Assembly (NCBI RefSeq): GCF_014694315.1
Contig: NZ_JAAOXD010000001.1
Coordinates: 976,093 to 1,040,092, forward strand
Length of the DNA stretch: 64,000 bases
Origin: Arthrobacter ipis
Lineage (GTDB): Bacteria; Actinomycetota; Actinomycetes; Actinomycetales; Micrococcaceae
Direction of reading: 5' to 3'
Within the stretch, counting starts at the first letter, position 1. Each line of letters starts with the position of its first letter. The notes under the pieces are model-generated. The model was not told where the DNA came from and did not search any database. It saw nothing but the letters and a program-made list of their open reading frames with translations. A program made the translations under genes and the position numbers. This document shows positions 54,370 to 62,267 of this stretch, piece after piece.

Positions 54370-57300
54370 CGCCATCGCCCCGGAAGCGGGAAGGCCGCGA
54401 TCCGCCTGCAGCTCCAGGCGGGAATCATCGGGGCTGATGTCCGCCGGGTTGTGAGTCACCAGCACCACGGTGCGCGAGGCCAGGCCTGCACGAAGGTCCG
54501 CCATGAGCGCCCGGCCGGATTCGGCGTCGAGGTGTGCCGTTGGCTCGTCCAGGAGGATCACATCGGCCTGGGTCATGAGCGTGCGGGCGACTGCCAACCG
54601 TTGCCGCTCACCACCGCTCAGAAAGGCTCCGCCTGGGCCGATGCGGGTATCCAAGCCGTCTTCCAGCCGGGCCAGCAGAGGCGCCAGGCCCACCGAAGCC
54701 AGCGCTTCCCGCATCGCCCGTTCCGTCTCCGCCGCAGTCCCCTCGCCGGGTTCGTGCCGCGGGCTGCCGAGCAGCAGGTTCCCGCGGACCGTGGAGTCGA
54801 AGAGGTGCGCCTCCTGCGGGCACCACGCCGCGGTGCCCGTTACTGCCATGCGCCCCTCCTGGGCCGGCAGGAAGCCCAGCATCACTGCCAGCAGCGTGGA
54901 CTTGCCGGCGCCGGACGGGCCGGTCACCGCCAGCCAGCGGCCGGGCTCAGCCACGGCGGACAGGCCACTGAAGACCGCCCCGCCCCCGGGCCACGCGGCC
55001 GACAATTCGTCCAGTTCAATGCCCGGCTGCCCGAATTCCCGGGAGCCGGGCCGCCGGGAAGGCTGCCCGGTGTTGTTGCCATCAGCGCCGTCCTTGCCGT
55101 TAGCGCCGGGTTCTACCGGCTGCAGGACGCCCGACTCACCGATGCGGCGCAGGACCGCACGCAACGCGGGGAACTGCCGCACCGCCGTCGTCATGGCCCC
55201 AAAGGGTTCGGCGAGCGCCAGCTGCAGAAGGACGACGACGCCGACGGTGGTCGCCGGAAGGGAACCGGCCAGCACCTGGGGAGCCGCCAGCACGGCGCTG
55301 TAGAGGGCGCCCGCGCCGCACGCTGCCACGGTCAGTGCCTGGCCCAGGCCTTCAGCCCAGGCCGAACGCCGTGCGGCGCCGGTAGCGTCCCGGTCCAGTG
55401 CACGGATGCCGTCCAGAACCGGCCGCTTCGCTCCGTTCGCGTGCAGTTCAGCCCTCGCATCGAGTGCCGCGGCCACCCGCCGCAGGACCCCGGAGCGCAG
55501 CCGCTGTTCGGCCTGGGCCGACATCCGGTCGGCGAGCAGTGCCGCGGCCGGGGCGGCCACCAGGCTTACCAGGGCGGCGGCGAGCGCTGCCGGCAGGGCT
55601 GCGGGAAGCACCCAGCCCACCGTACCGGCAGCAGCTGCGGCCACCGCCACAGCGGTAACCGGCGGCAGCACCACCCGCGGGAGCAGGTCCCGGACGGTGT
55701 CGACGTCCTCGATGACGGCGCCCAGCACGTTGCCGCCCTGCAGCAGCCGGCGCAGGGACAGTGCCCGCTGGCTGAGGGACGCCCAGAGTCCGCCGCGCAG
55801 CTTTGTCAGGGAGGCAAACACGGCTTCGTGCATGAGGAGCCGCTCGCAGTAACGCAGAACGGCGCGGCCGATGCCGAAGAACCGGACGCCGACGATGGCC
55901 GTCAGGAGGTACATGATGGGCGGCTGCTCACTGGCGCGCAGGATGAGCCAGCCGGACAGCCCCGAAAGCGCGACGGCGAAGAGGGCGGCCAGGGCGCCGA
56001 CGAACCCGGAGGCAGCAAACCGTCCGCGGACGGGCGCGAGCAGCCGGGCAAGCATGCCGGCCACGCCACCGGAGCCGGGTTGTGCAACGGTCGCGGGGAC
56101 GCCGGGCGTCGTAGTTCCGGCCTCCACGGAGGAGGCTGCGGCCGCGCTGGCCGATGCATGGGCAGCGGCCGTAATTTCGACAGCGGGCGCAGCAGGTGCC
56201 GCGGCTTCTCGGCCGGACAGCGGCACGATGTGGTCTGCGAGTTCCCTCGTCTGGCGGTCATGGGCCACCAGAACGACGGTGGCCCGGCCGCGCAGCGAAC
56301 GGATTGCGTCGTGGACACGGTTGGCTGAATCCCGGTCGAGGTGGGCCGTCGGCTCATCCAGAAGCAACACCGTGGCGCCCGCCTCGATGCGGGCCAGGCC
56401 GCGGGCCAGGGCTACGCGGCGCAGCTCGCCAGGGCTCAGTTCGGCTGGATGCTTGTCCGCCAGGTGGTTCGCACCGACGGCCGCCAGGCAGCGGATCACT
56501 CCCCCGGCCTGTGCTTCGTCGGCGGCAGCCGCATCGGTTACTGCGGTGCCGGCCGTAACGGTCCCGGCCGTCAGGTACAGCAGGACTTCCGCGCGCACGG
56601 TGTCCGCCACCATCACCGGGTGCTGCGGCACCCAGGCCACATCCCCCGCCGCGAATCCTTCAACAGTTCCGGAGACAGCGGTACCGCCCCCGGTTCCGAC
56701 CGTGCCCGCGAGAACGGCCAGCACCGTGCTCTTGCCCGCCCCACTGGGGCCGTCCAGCGCAGTGACCAATCCGGCCGGCGCCGTAAAGCTGAGGGGCCCG
56801 ACGGCGGGACCCTGCCTTCCCGGATAGCTGACCGTGAGGTCCCGGACTGTCAGGCTGCCCGGGCCCGCCACATAGGCGGCCTCCACACCGCCCGGCCCCG
56901 GCGAGGCCGGACCGGGCACGAGCCGCCGGGGCTCGGGCGCCTCCAGCACCGACGCAGTTTCGGCAAGGGCGGCCCGGCCGTCGTCGCTCGCGTGGTGTGC
57001 GGTCCCCAGCTCACGGAGCGGGAGGTAGCAGTCGGGTGCGAGGATGAGCGCAAGCAGCCCGGCCTCCAGGGCCATGTCGCCGTGGACGAGCCGGACGCCG
57101 ATGAACACCGCCACCACGGCAACGGAGATCGTGGCGATCAGTTCCAGGGCTAGGGCGGAGAGGAACGCTGTGCGCAGGGTCCCCATGGTCCGCGACCGGT
57201 AATCTTCGGAGATGTCCTCCAGGGCGCGGCGCTGGGCGGCGGCGCGGCCCAGTCCCACCAGCACCGGCAGACCCTTGGCGAGTTCGAGCATGTGCCCGGA

Positions 57301-57864
57301 CAGCCGGGACAGGGCGGCCTGGGCATCCCGCACCTTGTCCTCCGTGTAGCGGCCTATCAGCACCATGAACACGGGGACCAGTGGCACCGTCAGTACGATC
57401 ACCACCGCGCTGACCCAGTCGGCGAAAAGGATCCGGGTGCCGAGCAGCAGCGGTATGGCCGCACAGTTCACCAGCGCCGGGAGGTACTGCGTGTAGTAGC
57501 TGTCGAGAGCGTCCAGGCCGCGCGTCGCGAGTACCGCCAGGCCGCCGTCGGAAGGGCCTGCGGACCGGACGCCGTTGCGCAGTGCCGTCTCCAAAAGCTG
57601 TGCGCGCAGTTCCTCCTTGACACCCAGCGCGGTGCGCCTTGCGGCGACGCCCTGAGCCCAGACCGTCACCGACCGCAGCACCACGCCGGCCGCGCCCCAG
57701 CCCAGCTGGTCAGCCCACGCGGCGTCCTGCGCCATGAGGCCGGCCAGCGCGGACGCGACGGCCTGCCCCATGAGCACCAGGGACAACGCCTTGAGAGCAG
57801 CCAGCAGGCCCAGTCCGTAGAGGGCGCGGCGGGTGGAGGGTCCGGACGGGAACTGGGGTTTCAC
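54352..57864 (-). CDS. cydDC: Fused CydD-CydC ABC transporter for cytochrome bd assembly
   Basis: A 1170-residue protein that contains two full ABC half-transporters in one chain. First half: membrane part, then GPSGAGKSTVLAVLAG, LSPGELRRVALARG and VLLLDEPTAHLD. Second half: membrane part from about residue 600, GPSGAGKSTLLAVMLG, LSGGERQRLAVARTL and VILLDEPTAHLD. E. coli CydDC exports thiols (Cys, glutathione) and is needed to insert heme in cytochrome bd. The GTG 57864 lies six bases behind the cydB stop. This is the last gene of cydA-cydB-cydDC. Fusion is common in actinobacteria. Confidence 0.95.
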   Translation of the reverse strand: MKPQFPSGPSTRRALYGLGLLAALKALSLVLMGQAVASALAGLMAQDAAWADQLGWGAAGVVLRSVTVWAQGVAARRTALGVKEELRAQLLETALRNGVRSAGPSDGGLAVLATRGLDALDSYYTQYLPALVNCAAIPLLLGTRILFADWVSAVVIVLTVPLVPVFMVLIGRYTEDKVRDAQAALSRLSGHMLELAKGLPVLVGLGRAAAQRRALEDISEDYRSRTMGTLRTAFLSALALELIATISVAVVAVFIGVRLVHGDMALEAGLLALILAPDCYLPLRELGTAHHASDDGRAALAETASVLEAPEPRRLVPGPASPGPGGVEAAYVAGPGSLTVRDLTVSYPGRQGPAVGPLSFTAPAGLVTALDGPSGAGKSTVLAVLAGTVGTGGGTAVSGTVEGFAAGDVAWVPQHPVMVADTVRAEVLLYLTAGTVTAGTAVTDAAAADEAQAGGVIRCLAAVGANHLADKHPAELSPGELRRVALARGLARIEAGATVLLLDEPTAHLDRDSANRVHDAIRSLRGRATVVLVAHDRQTRELADHIVPLSGREAAAPAAPAVEITAAAHASASAAAASSVEAGTTTPGVPATVAQPGSGGVAGMLARLLAPVRGRFAASGFVGALAALFAVALSGLSGWLILRASEQPPIMYLLTAIVGVRFFGIGRAVLRYCERLLMHEAVFASLTKLRGGLWASLSQRALSLRRLLQGGNVLGAVIEDVDTVRDLLPRVVLPPVTAVAVAAAAAGTVGWVLPAALPAALAAALVSLVAAPAAALLADRMSAQAEQRLRSGVLRRVAAALDARAELHANGAKRPVLDGIRALDRDATGAARRSAWAEGLGQALTVAACGAGALYSAVLAAPQVLAGSLPATTVGVVVLLQLALAEPFGAMTTAVRQFPALRAVLRRIGESGVLQPVEPGANGKDGADGNNTGQPSRRPGSREFGQPGIELDELSAAWPGGGAVFSGLSAVAEPGRWLAVTGPSGAGKSTLLAVMLGFLPAQEGRMAVTGTAAWCPQEAHLFDSTVRGNLLLGSPRHEPGEGTAAETERAMREALASVGLAPLLARLEDGLDTRIGPGGAFLSGGERQRLAVARTLMTQADVILLDEPTAHLDAESGRALMADLRAGLASRTVVLVTHNPADISPDDSRLELQADRGLPASGAMASSRSV

Positions 57865-57870
57865 TGCGGG

Positions 57871-58920
57871 TCAGTCTTTCCTGATGAGTGCTTTGGCGGC
57901 CACCGCGGGCAGGAAGCTGTGCGCCTCCGGGATGTGCGCGGCGCTGACGCGGCGGCGGAACACCCAGTACGTCCACGCCTGGTATGCGATCACCAGCGGC
58001 AGCCCGACGCACGCCACGATGCTCATCAGACCGAGGGTGTAGTCCGAGGACGAGGCGTTGGCGATGGTGAGGTTGAACGCGGGGTCGATGGTGGACGGCA
58101 GGACCACCGGGAACACAGCCCCGAAGATGGAGGCGGAGCCGCCCAGGAGGAACACACCTGTTGCCAGGAAGGCCCGGCCTTCGTTTCCCTTCCGGGCCTG
58201 GGCCCAGGCCACAGCCGCGGCAACCACGGCCACCGCGAGGACAAACAGCGTCCAGGCTTTCCCGCTGAGGACCTGGACGCCGATGGCCCAGCCCGCCATC
58301 GGGAGGAGCAGGACGGGAAGCAGCCGCACAAACCACTGCCGCGCGCGGTGCCGGACGTCGCCGTCGGTCTTCAGTGCCAGGAAGGCCAGGGCGTGCAGCA
58401 GTGCAAAGCCAACCACGGCCAGGCCTCCCAGCACTGCGTACCAGCTGAACCAGGCGAACGGCCCGCCGTTGCGGTCGCCGTTGGCGTCCAGCGGGAGTCC
58501 GGTGGTGGTCAGACCCAGCGCGGCACCCACACCGAAGGCGGCCAGGAAGGACCCGACGGCGATTGCCCAGTCCCAGGTGTTCCGCCAGCGGTCGGTGTCC
58601 ACCTTGCCGCGATACTCGAACGCCACCGCGCGGAAGATCAGGGACACCAGGACCAGCAGCAGGGGCAGGTACAGGGCGGAGAACAGGGAGGCGTACCAGA
58701 ACGGAAAGGCCGCGAAGGTGGCACCGGCGGCGGTGAGGAGCCAGACTTCATTTCCGTCCCAGACCGGCCCGATGGTGTTGAGGAGCACGCGGCGTTCGGT
58801 GTTGTTGCGGGCAAAGATCTTCATCAGCATCCCTACGCCCAGGTCGAATCCCTCCAGGAAGAGGTAGCCCGTCCACAGGACGGCGATGGCAATGAACCAG
58901 ATGGTTGGCAGCAGTTCCAT
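57871..58920 (-). CDS. cydB: Cytochrome bd ubiquinol/menaquinol oxidase subunit II
   Basis: A 349-residue membrane protein with about nine helices: WTGYLFLEGFDLGVGML at the N-terminus, VLLNTIGPVWDGNEVWLL and FPFWYASLFSALYLPL are the family hallmarks. It carries no heme ligand but stabilises the oxidase. It is between cydA (33 bases) and cydDC (6 bases), all on the minus strand. Expression is probably controlled by the BlaI-type sites upstream of cydA. Confidence 0.96.
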   Translation of the reverse strand: MELLPTIWFIAIAVLWTGYLFLEGFDLGVGMLMKIFARNNTERRVLLNTIGPVWDGNEVWLLTAAGATFAAFPFWYASLFSALYLPLLLVLVSLIFRAVAFEYRGKVDTDRWRNTWDWAIAVGSFLAAFGVGAALGLTTTGLPLDANGDRNGGPFAWFSWYAVLGGLAVVGFALLHALAFLALKTDGDVRHRARQWFVRLLPVLLLPMAGWAIGVQVLSGKAWTLFVLAVAVVAAAVAWAQARKGNEGRAFLATGVFLLGGSASIFGAVFPVVLPSTIDPAFNLTIANASSSDYTLGLMSIVACVGLPLVIAYQAWTYWVFRRRVSAAHIPEAHSFLPAVAAKALIRKD

Positions 58921-58953
58921 GCTTTGTATCCTCGGTCTTAATAGGCTCGGGTC

Positions 58954-60555
58954 TTAGTAGGCGAAGGCCAGGACGTCGTCGGAGGCTCCGGGCTTGTCCG
59001 GTCCGCCGTCGCGGGGTGTGGCGTCCTCGTTCTCGTCCACCGGCGCGTGGACCAGTTCGGGCATCGCCGAGGCGACGCCGCCCCGGACGTACTTCACCAG
59101 GAGCTTCACCTCCACCACGAGCAGCACCGCGTAGATCAGGGTGAGGACTATGAGGGACGTCAGGATTTCGCCGGCGGAAACCCCTGGCGAAACGGCCGCG
59201 GCGGTGAACATAAACACCTGGTCGATGCCGTTGAGGTCGGGGTTGGGGGCCACCACGAAGGGCTGGCGGCCCATTTCCGTGAAGATCCAGCCCGCGGCGT
59301 TGGCACCAAAGGGGGCCAGGATGCCGAACACGGCCAGCCGCATCAGCCAGCGCGACTCGGGAACGGTCCCCTTGCGGGTCAGCCAGAGTGCCACCAGGGC
59401 GGCGAGGGCAGCCAGGCCGCCGAATCCGATCATGGCGCGGAAGCCCCAGTAGGTGACCTCCATGACCGGCACGTACTCGATCTCCTGGCCGGCGCGGTCG
59501 CCGTAGATGGGGTTGTCAGGAAGGTGCGTGCCGTAGTCGGCCTTGTACTGGTCGAGCAGGCTGTTGACGCCCTTGACCTCGGTGGTGAAGTCGCCCTTGG
59601 CGAGGTAGGAGAGGATTCCCGGGACCTCGATCAGCGCCACGATGTCATCGCAGTTGCGGGAGCCCACATTGCCCACGCTCAGGACGGAGAAGCCCGTTCC
59701 GTCGTGACATGCGGCCTCGGCGGCGGCCATTTTCATGGGCTGCTGTTCGAACATCAGCTTGCCCTGCAGGTCGCCGGTGAGTGCGGTTCCGGCGAAGGAG
59801 ATCATGGCGACGACGGCGCCGATCCGCAGCGACTTAATCCACACTGAGTAGTCGGTGCGGTCGCGGCCCGGAATCCCGGCCTCCCCGGCAATGATCTTGC
59901 CGTCAGCCCCGACGGTGTCGATGCCGTCGCGGCGCCGGCGCCAGAGGTGGTACCAGGCGATGCCCAGCAGGAATCCGCCGGCCACGGCAAGGGCTCCGAA
60001 GAGCGTGTGCGGCACGGCTACCAGGGCGGTGTTGTTGGTGAACACGGCCCAGGCGTCGGTCATCACTGGGCGGCCGTCAATCATCGTGACGCCGACGGGG
60101 TGCTGCATCCAGCTGTTGGCCACGATGATGAAGTACGCGGAGAAAAACGAGCCCACCACGGCGATCCAGAGGCACGCGAGGTGAACGCCCTGCTTGAGCT
60201 GCTTCCAGCCGAAGATCCACAGGCCCAAAAAGGTTGACTCGACGAAGAAGGCGAGGAGTGCCTCGAGGGCCAGCGGGGCGCCGAAGACGTCGCCCACGAA
60301 CCGGCTGTACTCGCTCCAGGCCATGCCGAACTGGAACTCCTGAACGATGCCCGTGGCCACGCCCATGATGAAGTTGATGAGGAAGAGCTTTCCCCAGAAC
60401 TTGGTCATGCGCAGATAGGCTGGATTCCCGGTGCGGTGCCAGACCGTCTGCATTACTGCGACCACCAGGCCTAGCCCGATTGTCAGCGGCACCATCATGA
60501 AGTGGTAGACGGTGGTGATTCCGAATTGCCAGCGTGCGATTTCCAAGGCGTCCAA
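58954..60555 (-). CDS. cydA: Cytochrome bd ubiquinol/menaquinol oxidase subunit I
   Basis: A 533-residue membrane protein. The N-terminus carries the b595/d-heme His in VYHFMMVPLTIGLG; NTALVAVPHTLFGALAVAGG holds the second His; and GWIFTEMGRQPFVV contains the Q-loop-associated motif. It oxidises menaquinol and reduces O2 with high affinity. The start is a TTG (60555) with an AGGGA site. A -35 (TTTACA) and -10 (TACACT) box 17 bases apart lie at 60659-60631, and the -10 box is inside a BlaI-type palindrome. Confidence 0.96.
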   Translation of the reverse strand: MDALEIARWQFGITTVYHFMMVPLTIGLGLVVAVMQTVWHRTGNPAYLRMTKFWGKLFLINFIMGVATGIVQEFQFGMAWSEYSRFVGDVFGAPLALEALLAFFVESTFLGLWIFGWKQLKQGVHLACLWIAVVGSFFSAYFIIVANSWMQHPVGVTMIDGRPVMTDAWAVFTNNTALVAVPHTLFGALAVAGGFLLGIAWYHLWRRRRDGIDTVGADGKIIAGEAGIPGRDRTDYSVWIKSLRIGAVVAMISFAGTALTGDLQGKLMFEQQPMKMAAAEAACHDGTGFSVLSVGNVGSRNCDDIVALIEVPGILSYLAKGDFTTEVKGVNSLLDQYKADYGTHLPDNPIYGDRAGQEIEYVPVMEVTYWGFRAMIGFGGLAALAALVALWLTRKGTVPESRWLMRLAVFGILAPFGANAAGWIFTEMGRQPFVVAPNPDLNGIDQVFMFTAAAVSPGVSAGEILTSLIVLTLIYAVLLVVEVKLLVKYVRGGVASAMPELVHAPVDENEDATPRDGGPDKPGASDDVLAFAY

Positions 60556-60598
60556 GGCGGTCCCTACTTACGATTGGGTCTAGCTCTCCAGCGTTGTT

Positions 60599-60615
60599 TT
60601 CTACAGTCTGTAGAA
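60599..60615. promoter_or_regulatory. BlaI-type operator, site 1
   Basis: Perfect palindrome TTCTACAGTCTGTAGAA, with the TACA-n-TGTA core of BlaI/MecI operators. It lies in the cydA leader, downstream of the predicted transcription start. Confidence 0.75.
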
Positions 60616-60622
60616 CTTCAAC

Positions 60623-60639
60623 TTCTACAGAGTGTAGAA
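60623..60639. promoter_or_regulatory. BlaI-type operator, site 2 (on cydA -10 box)
   Basis: TTCTACAGAGTGTAGAA, arms perfect over seven bases. Its centre is 24 bases from that of site 1. It covers the predicted cydA -10 box. Confidence 0.75.
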
Positions 60640-60659
60640 CAGAGGGCGAACACTGTAAA
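60631..60659 (-). promoter_or_regulatory. Predicted cydA promoter
   Basis: Minus-strand TTTACA (60659-60654), 17-base spacer, TACACT (60636-60631). Both hexamers match the vegetative consensus moderately; the -10 overlaps operator site 2. Confidence 0.5.
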
Positions 60660-60710
60660 CACGGTTGCATGCACATGGGAGGAACGCAATCACCCGCGAC
60701 GCGCCGAACG

Positions 60711-60727
60711 TTCTACCTCATGTAGAA
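60711..60727. promoter_or_regulatory. BlaI-type operator, site 3 (blaI side)
   Basis: TTCTACCTCATGTAGAA, six matching outer pairs and one inner mismatch. It is about 100 bases before the blaI ATG and may cover the -35 part of a blaI promoter. Confidence 0.6.
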
Positions 60728-60826
60728 ACGAACGGCCAAACGCGATAGATTTGAAGTTGCAGTATCGGAATCACGGCACGGGCCGGGCAACCGGCCCCGG
60801 CAGTGCGTTGTCAAAAGGATGTACAG

Positions 60827-61213
60827 ATGGCAAGTCTTGGGGAACTCGAACGCGCAGTGATGGACCTGCTCTGGGCGGGCCACGAAGCAGCCACGGCCAA
60901 CACGCTGCGGGACCTGCTTGCGCAGAGCACGGCAGCGCATGGCGGAGCAGCAGGCCACGAGGGCAAGGACCTGGCGGTCACCACCGTACTGACGGTCCTC
61001 TCGCGTCTTGAAAAGAAGGGCCTCGTGGAACGCGAACGCGGCACCCGGCCGCACCGCTATCAGGCTGTGTCCAGCCGCGAAGACCACACCGCCGAACTCA
61101 TGCACGAAGTGCTGGGATCCGCTCCGGACCGCGAGGCCGTGCTGGCCCGGTTCATCGGATCCGTGACGGAAAGTGAAGCCGAGACGCTGCGCAAACTGCT
61201 TGGCCACAGCTAA
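60827..61213 (+). CDS. BlaI/MecI-family transcriptional repressor
   Basis: A 128-residue winged-helix repressor: LGELERAVMDLLWAGHEA at the start, VTTVLTVLSRLEKKGLVERE and GTRPHRYQAVSSRED for the wing, with a C-terminal dimer helix (EAVLARFIGSVTESEAE). BlaI proteins bind TACA-n-TGTA palindromes and are inactivated by a partner M56 protease, which follows seven bases later. Three such sites lie upstream, between it and cydA. I infer self-regulation and control of cydABDC. ATG 60827 has an AAAAGGA site. Confidence 0.92.
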   Translation: MASLGELERAVMDLLWAGHEAATANTLRDLLAQSTAAHGGAAGHEGKDLAVTTVLTVLSRLEKKGLVERERGTRPHRYQAVSSREDHTAELMHEVLGSAPDREAVLARFIGSVTESEAETLRKLLGHS

Positions 61214-61219
61214 CACCTG

Positions 61220-62215
61220 ATGTTCTGGACCTCATATTTCCTGGCGGTCCTGGCGATAGTACTGGCCTGGCCGGTACCTATCCTTCTTTCGCGCGCCCAC
61301 TGGCCGGCGCGCGACCCTTTTACGGCCATGGTGCTGTGGCAGGCCATCGGCCTTGCCGGCGGGCTGTCCATGATCGGCGCCATGCTGGTGTACGGCCTTG
61401 AACCCGTCGGCGACAACCTCCTGGCGGGCCTGCGCGCGCTGGCAGGCATGGTCCTGTTTGCGGCGCCCACCACCGCGCTGGGATTCTGGCATCTCTTCGC
61501 GCTTTCCGCCGCGGCGCTGCTGACAGCGCACCTCGTCTTCACGCTGCTGCTGACCTATTACAAGATTGAGCGCCAGCGCAGGCGCCACCGCGAGCTGCTG
61601 GCCCTCCTGGCATCGCCGTCCGACGACGGGCCCGGCACGGTGGTCATCAACCACGATTCCCCGGTGGCGTACTGCCTGCCGGGCGGCGCCCGCTCTGTCA
61701 CGGTGCTCTCCGACGGACTCATGGCGGCCCTTGAACCGGCGGAGCTGCGTGCCGTCCTGATTCACGAAAACGCGCACCTGACCCAGCGCCACCACCTGCT
61801 GCTGTGGGCCTTCGCCGCATGGCGCCAGGCGCTGCCGTGGCTGCCCACCACACGCCTCGCCCAGGAAGCCGTGAACTCCCTGATCGAAATGCTGGCGGAC
61901 GACGTTGCTCTGAAGACGGAGAGCAAGGTGACGCTGATCAAGGCGATAGCCATCGTCGCCAGCGGTTCGGCAGCGCCCGCGGGGGCCGCCGTCGTCGAAC
62001 CGGCCGCAGCCCCCGGGCTTGCGGGGGCAAGCCTGCAGCTGCCGGACGGTGCCGGCGGCGCCGGCCCGGCAAGTACGACGGCGTCACGCGTCAGCCGTCT
62101 TCTCTCACCCCGGCCGCCGCTCGGCGGAGGCCTCCGCGCAGCCGTCCTTGCCGTGTGCGCGCTGCTACTGGCGATGCCCACCGCCCTGCTGATCGTTCCC
62201 GGCCTGCTGGGCTGA
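61220..62215 (+). CDS. M56-family membrane protease (BlaR1/MecR1-like, without sensor domain)
   Basis: A 331-residue membrane protein with about four to five transmembrane segments and a metalloprotease motif HENAHLTQRHH (HExxH). It resembles the membrane-protease part of BlaR1, but the extracellular penicillin-binding domain is missing; the length is about half. It should cleave or destabilise the BlaI-like repressor on a signal from the envelope or redox state. A Pro/Ala/Gly-rich segment (about residues 245-275) precedes the last helix. Begins six bases after the repressor gene. Confidence 0.85.
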   Translation: MFWTSYFLAVLAIVLAWPVPILLSRAHWPARDPFTAMVLWQAIGLAGGLSMIGAMLVYGLEPVGDNLLAGLRALAGMVLFAAPTTALGFWHLFALSAAALLTAHLVFTLLLTYYKIERQRRRHRELLALLASPSDDGPGTVVINHDSPVAYCLPGGARSVTVLSDGLMAALEPAELRAVLIHENAHLTQRHHLLLWAFAAWRQALPWLPTTRLAQEAVNSLIEMLADDVALKTESKVTLIKAIAIVASGSAAPAGAAVVEPAAAPGLAGASLQLPDGAGGAGPASTTASRVSRLLSPRPPLGGGLRAAVLAVCALLLAMPTALLIVPGLLG

Positions 62216-62218
62216 GCC

Positions 62219-62249
62219 GGCCCGCCTGCTGGTTGAGCAGGCTCCGGCC
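62219..62249. terminator. Possible bidirectional terminator hairpin
   Basis: GCCTGCT (62224-62230), loop GGTTG, AGCAGGC (62236-62242), extended outward by GGCC pairs. It lies between two convergent genes (M56 protease and topoisomerase B subunit). Confidence 0.5.
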
Positions 62250-62267
62250 GACGTTGGGCGCCGCGTC

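Noticed and set aside
54451-56328. Open frame of 625 codons on the + strand opposite cydDC
   Set aside because: Antisense to conserved ABC motifs; composition is Gln/Arg/Gly-rich and not protein-like.
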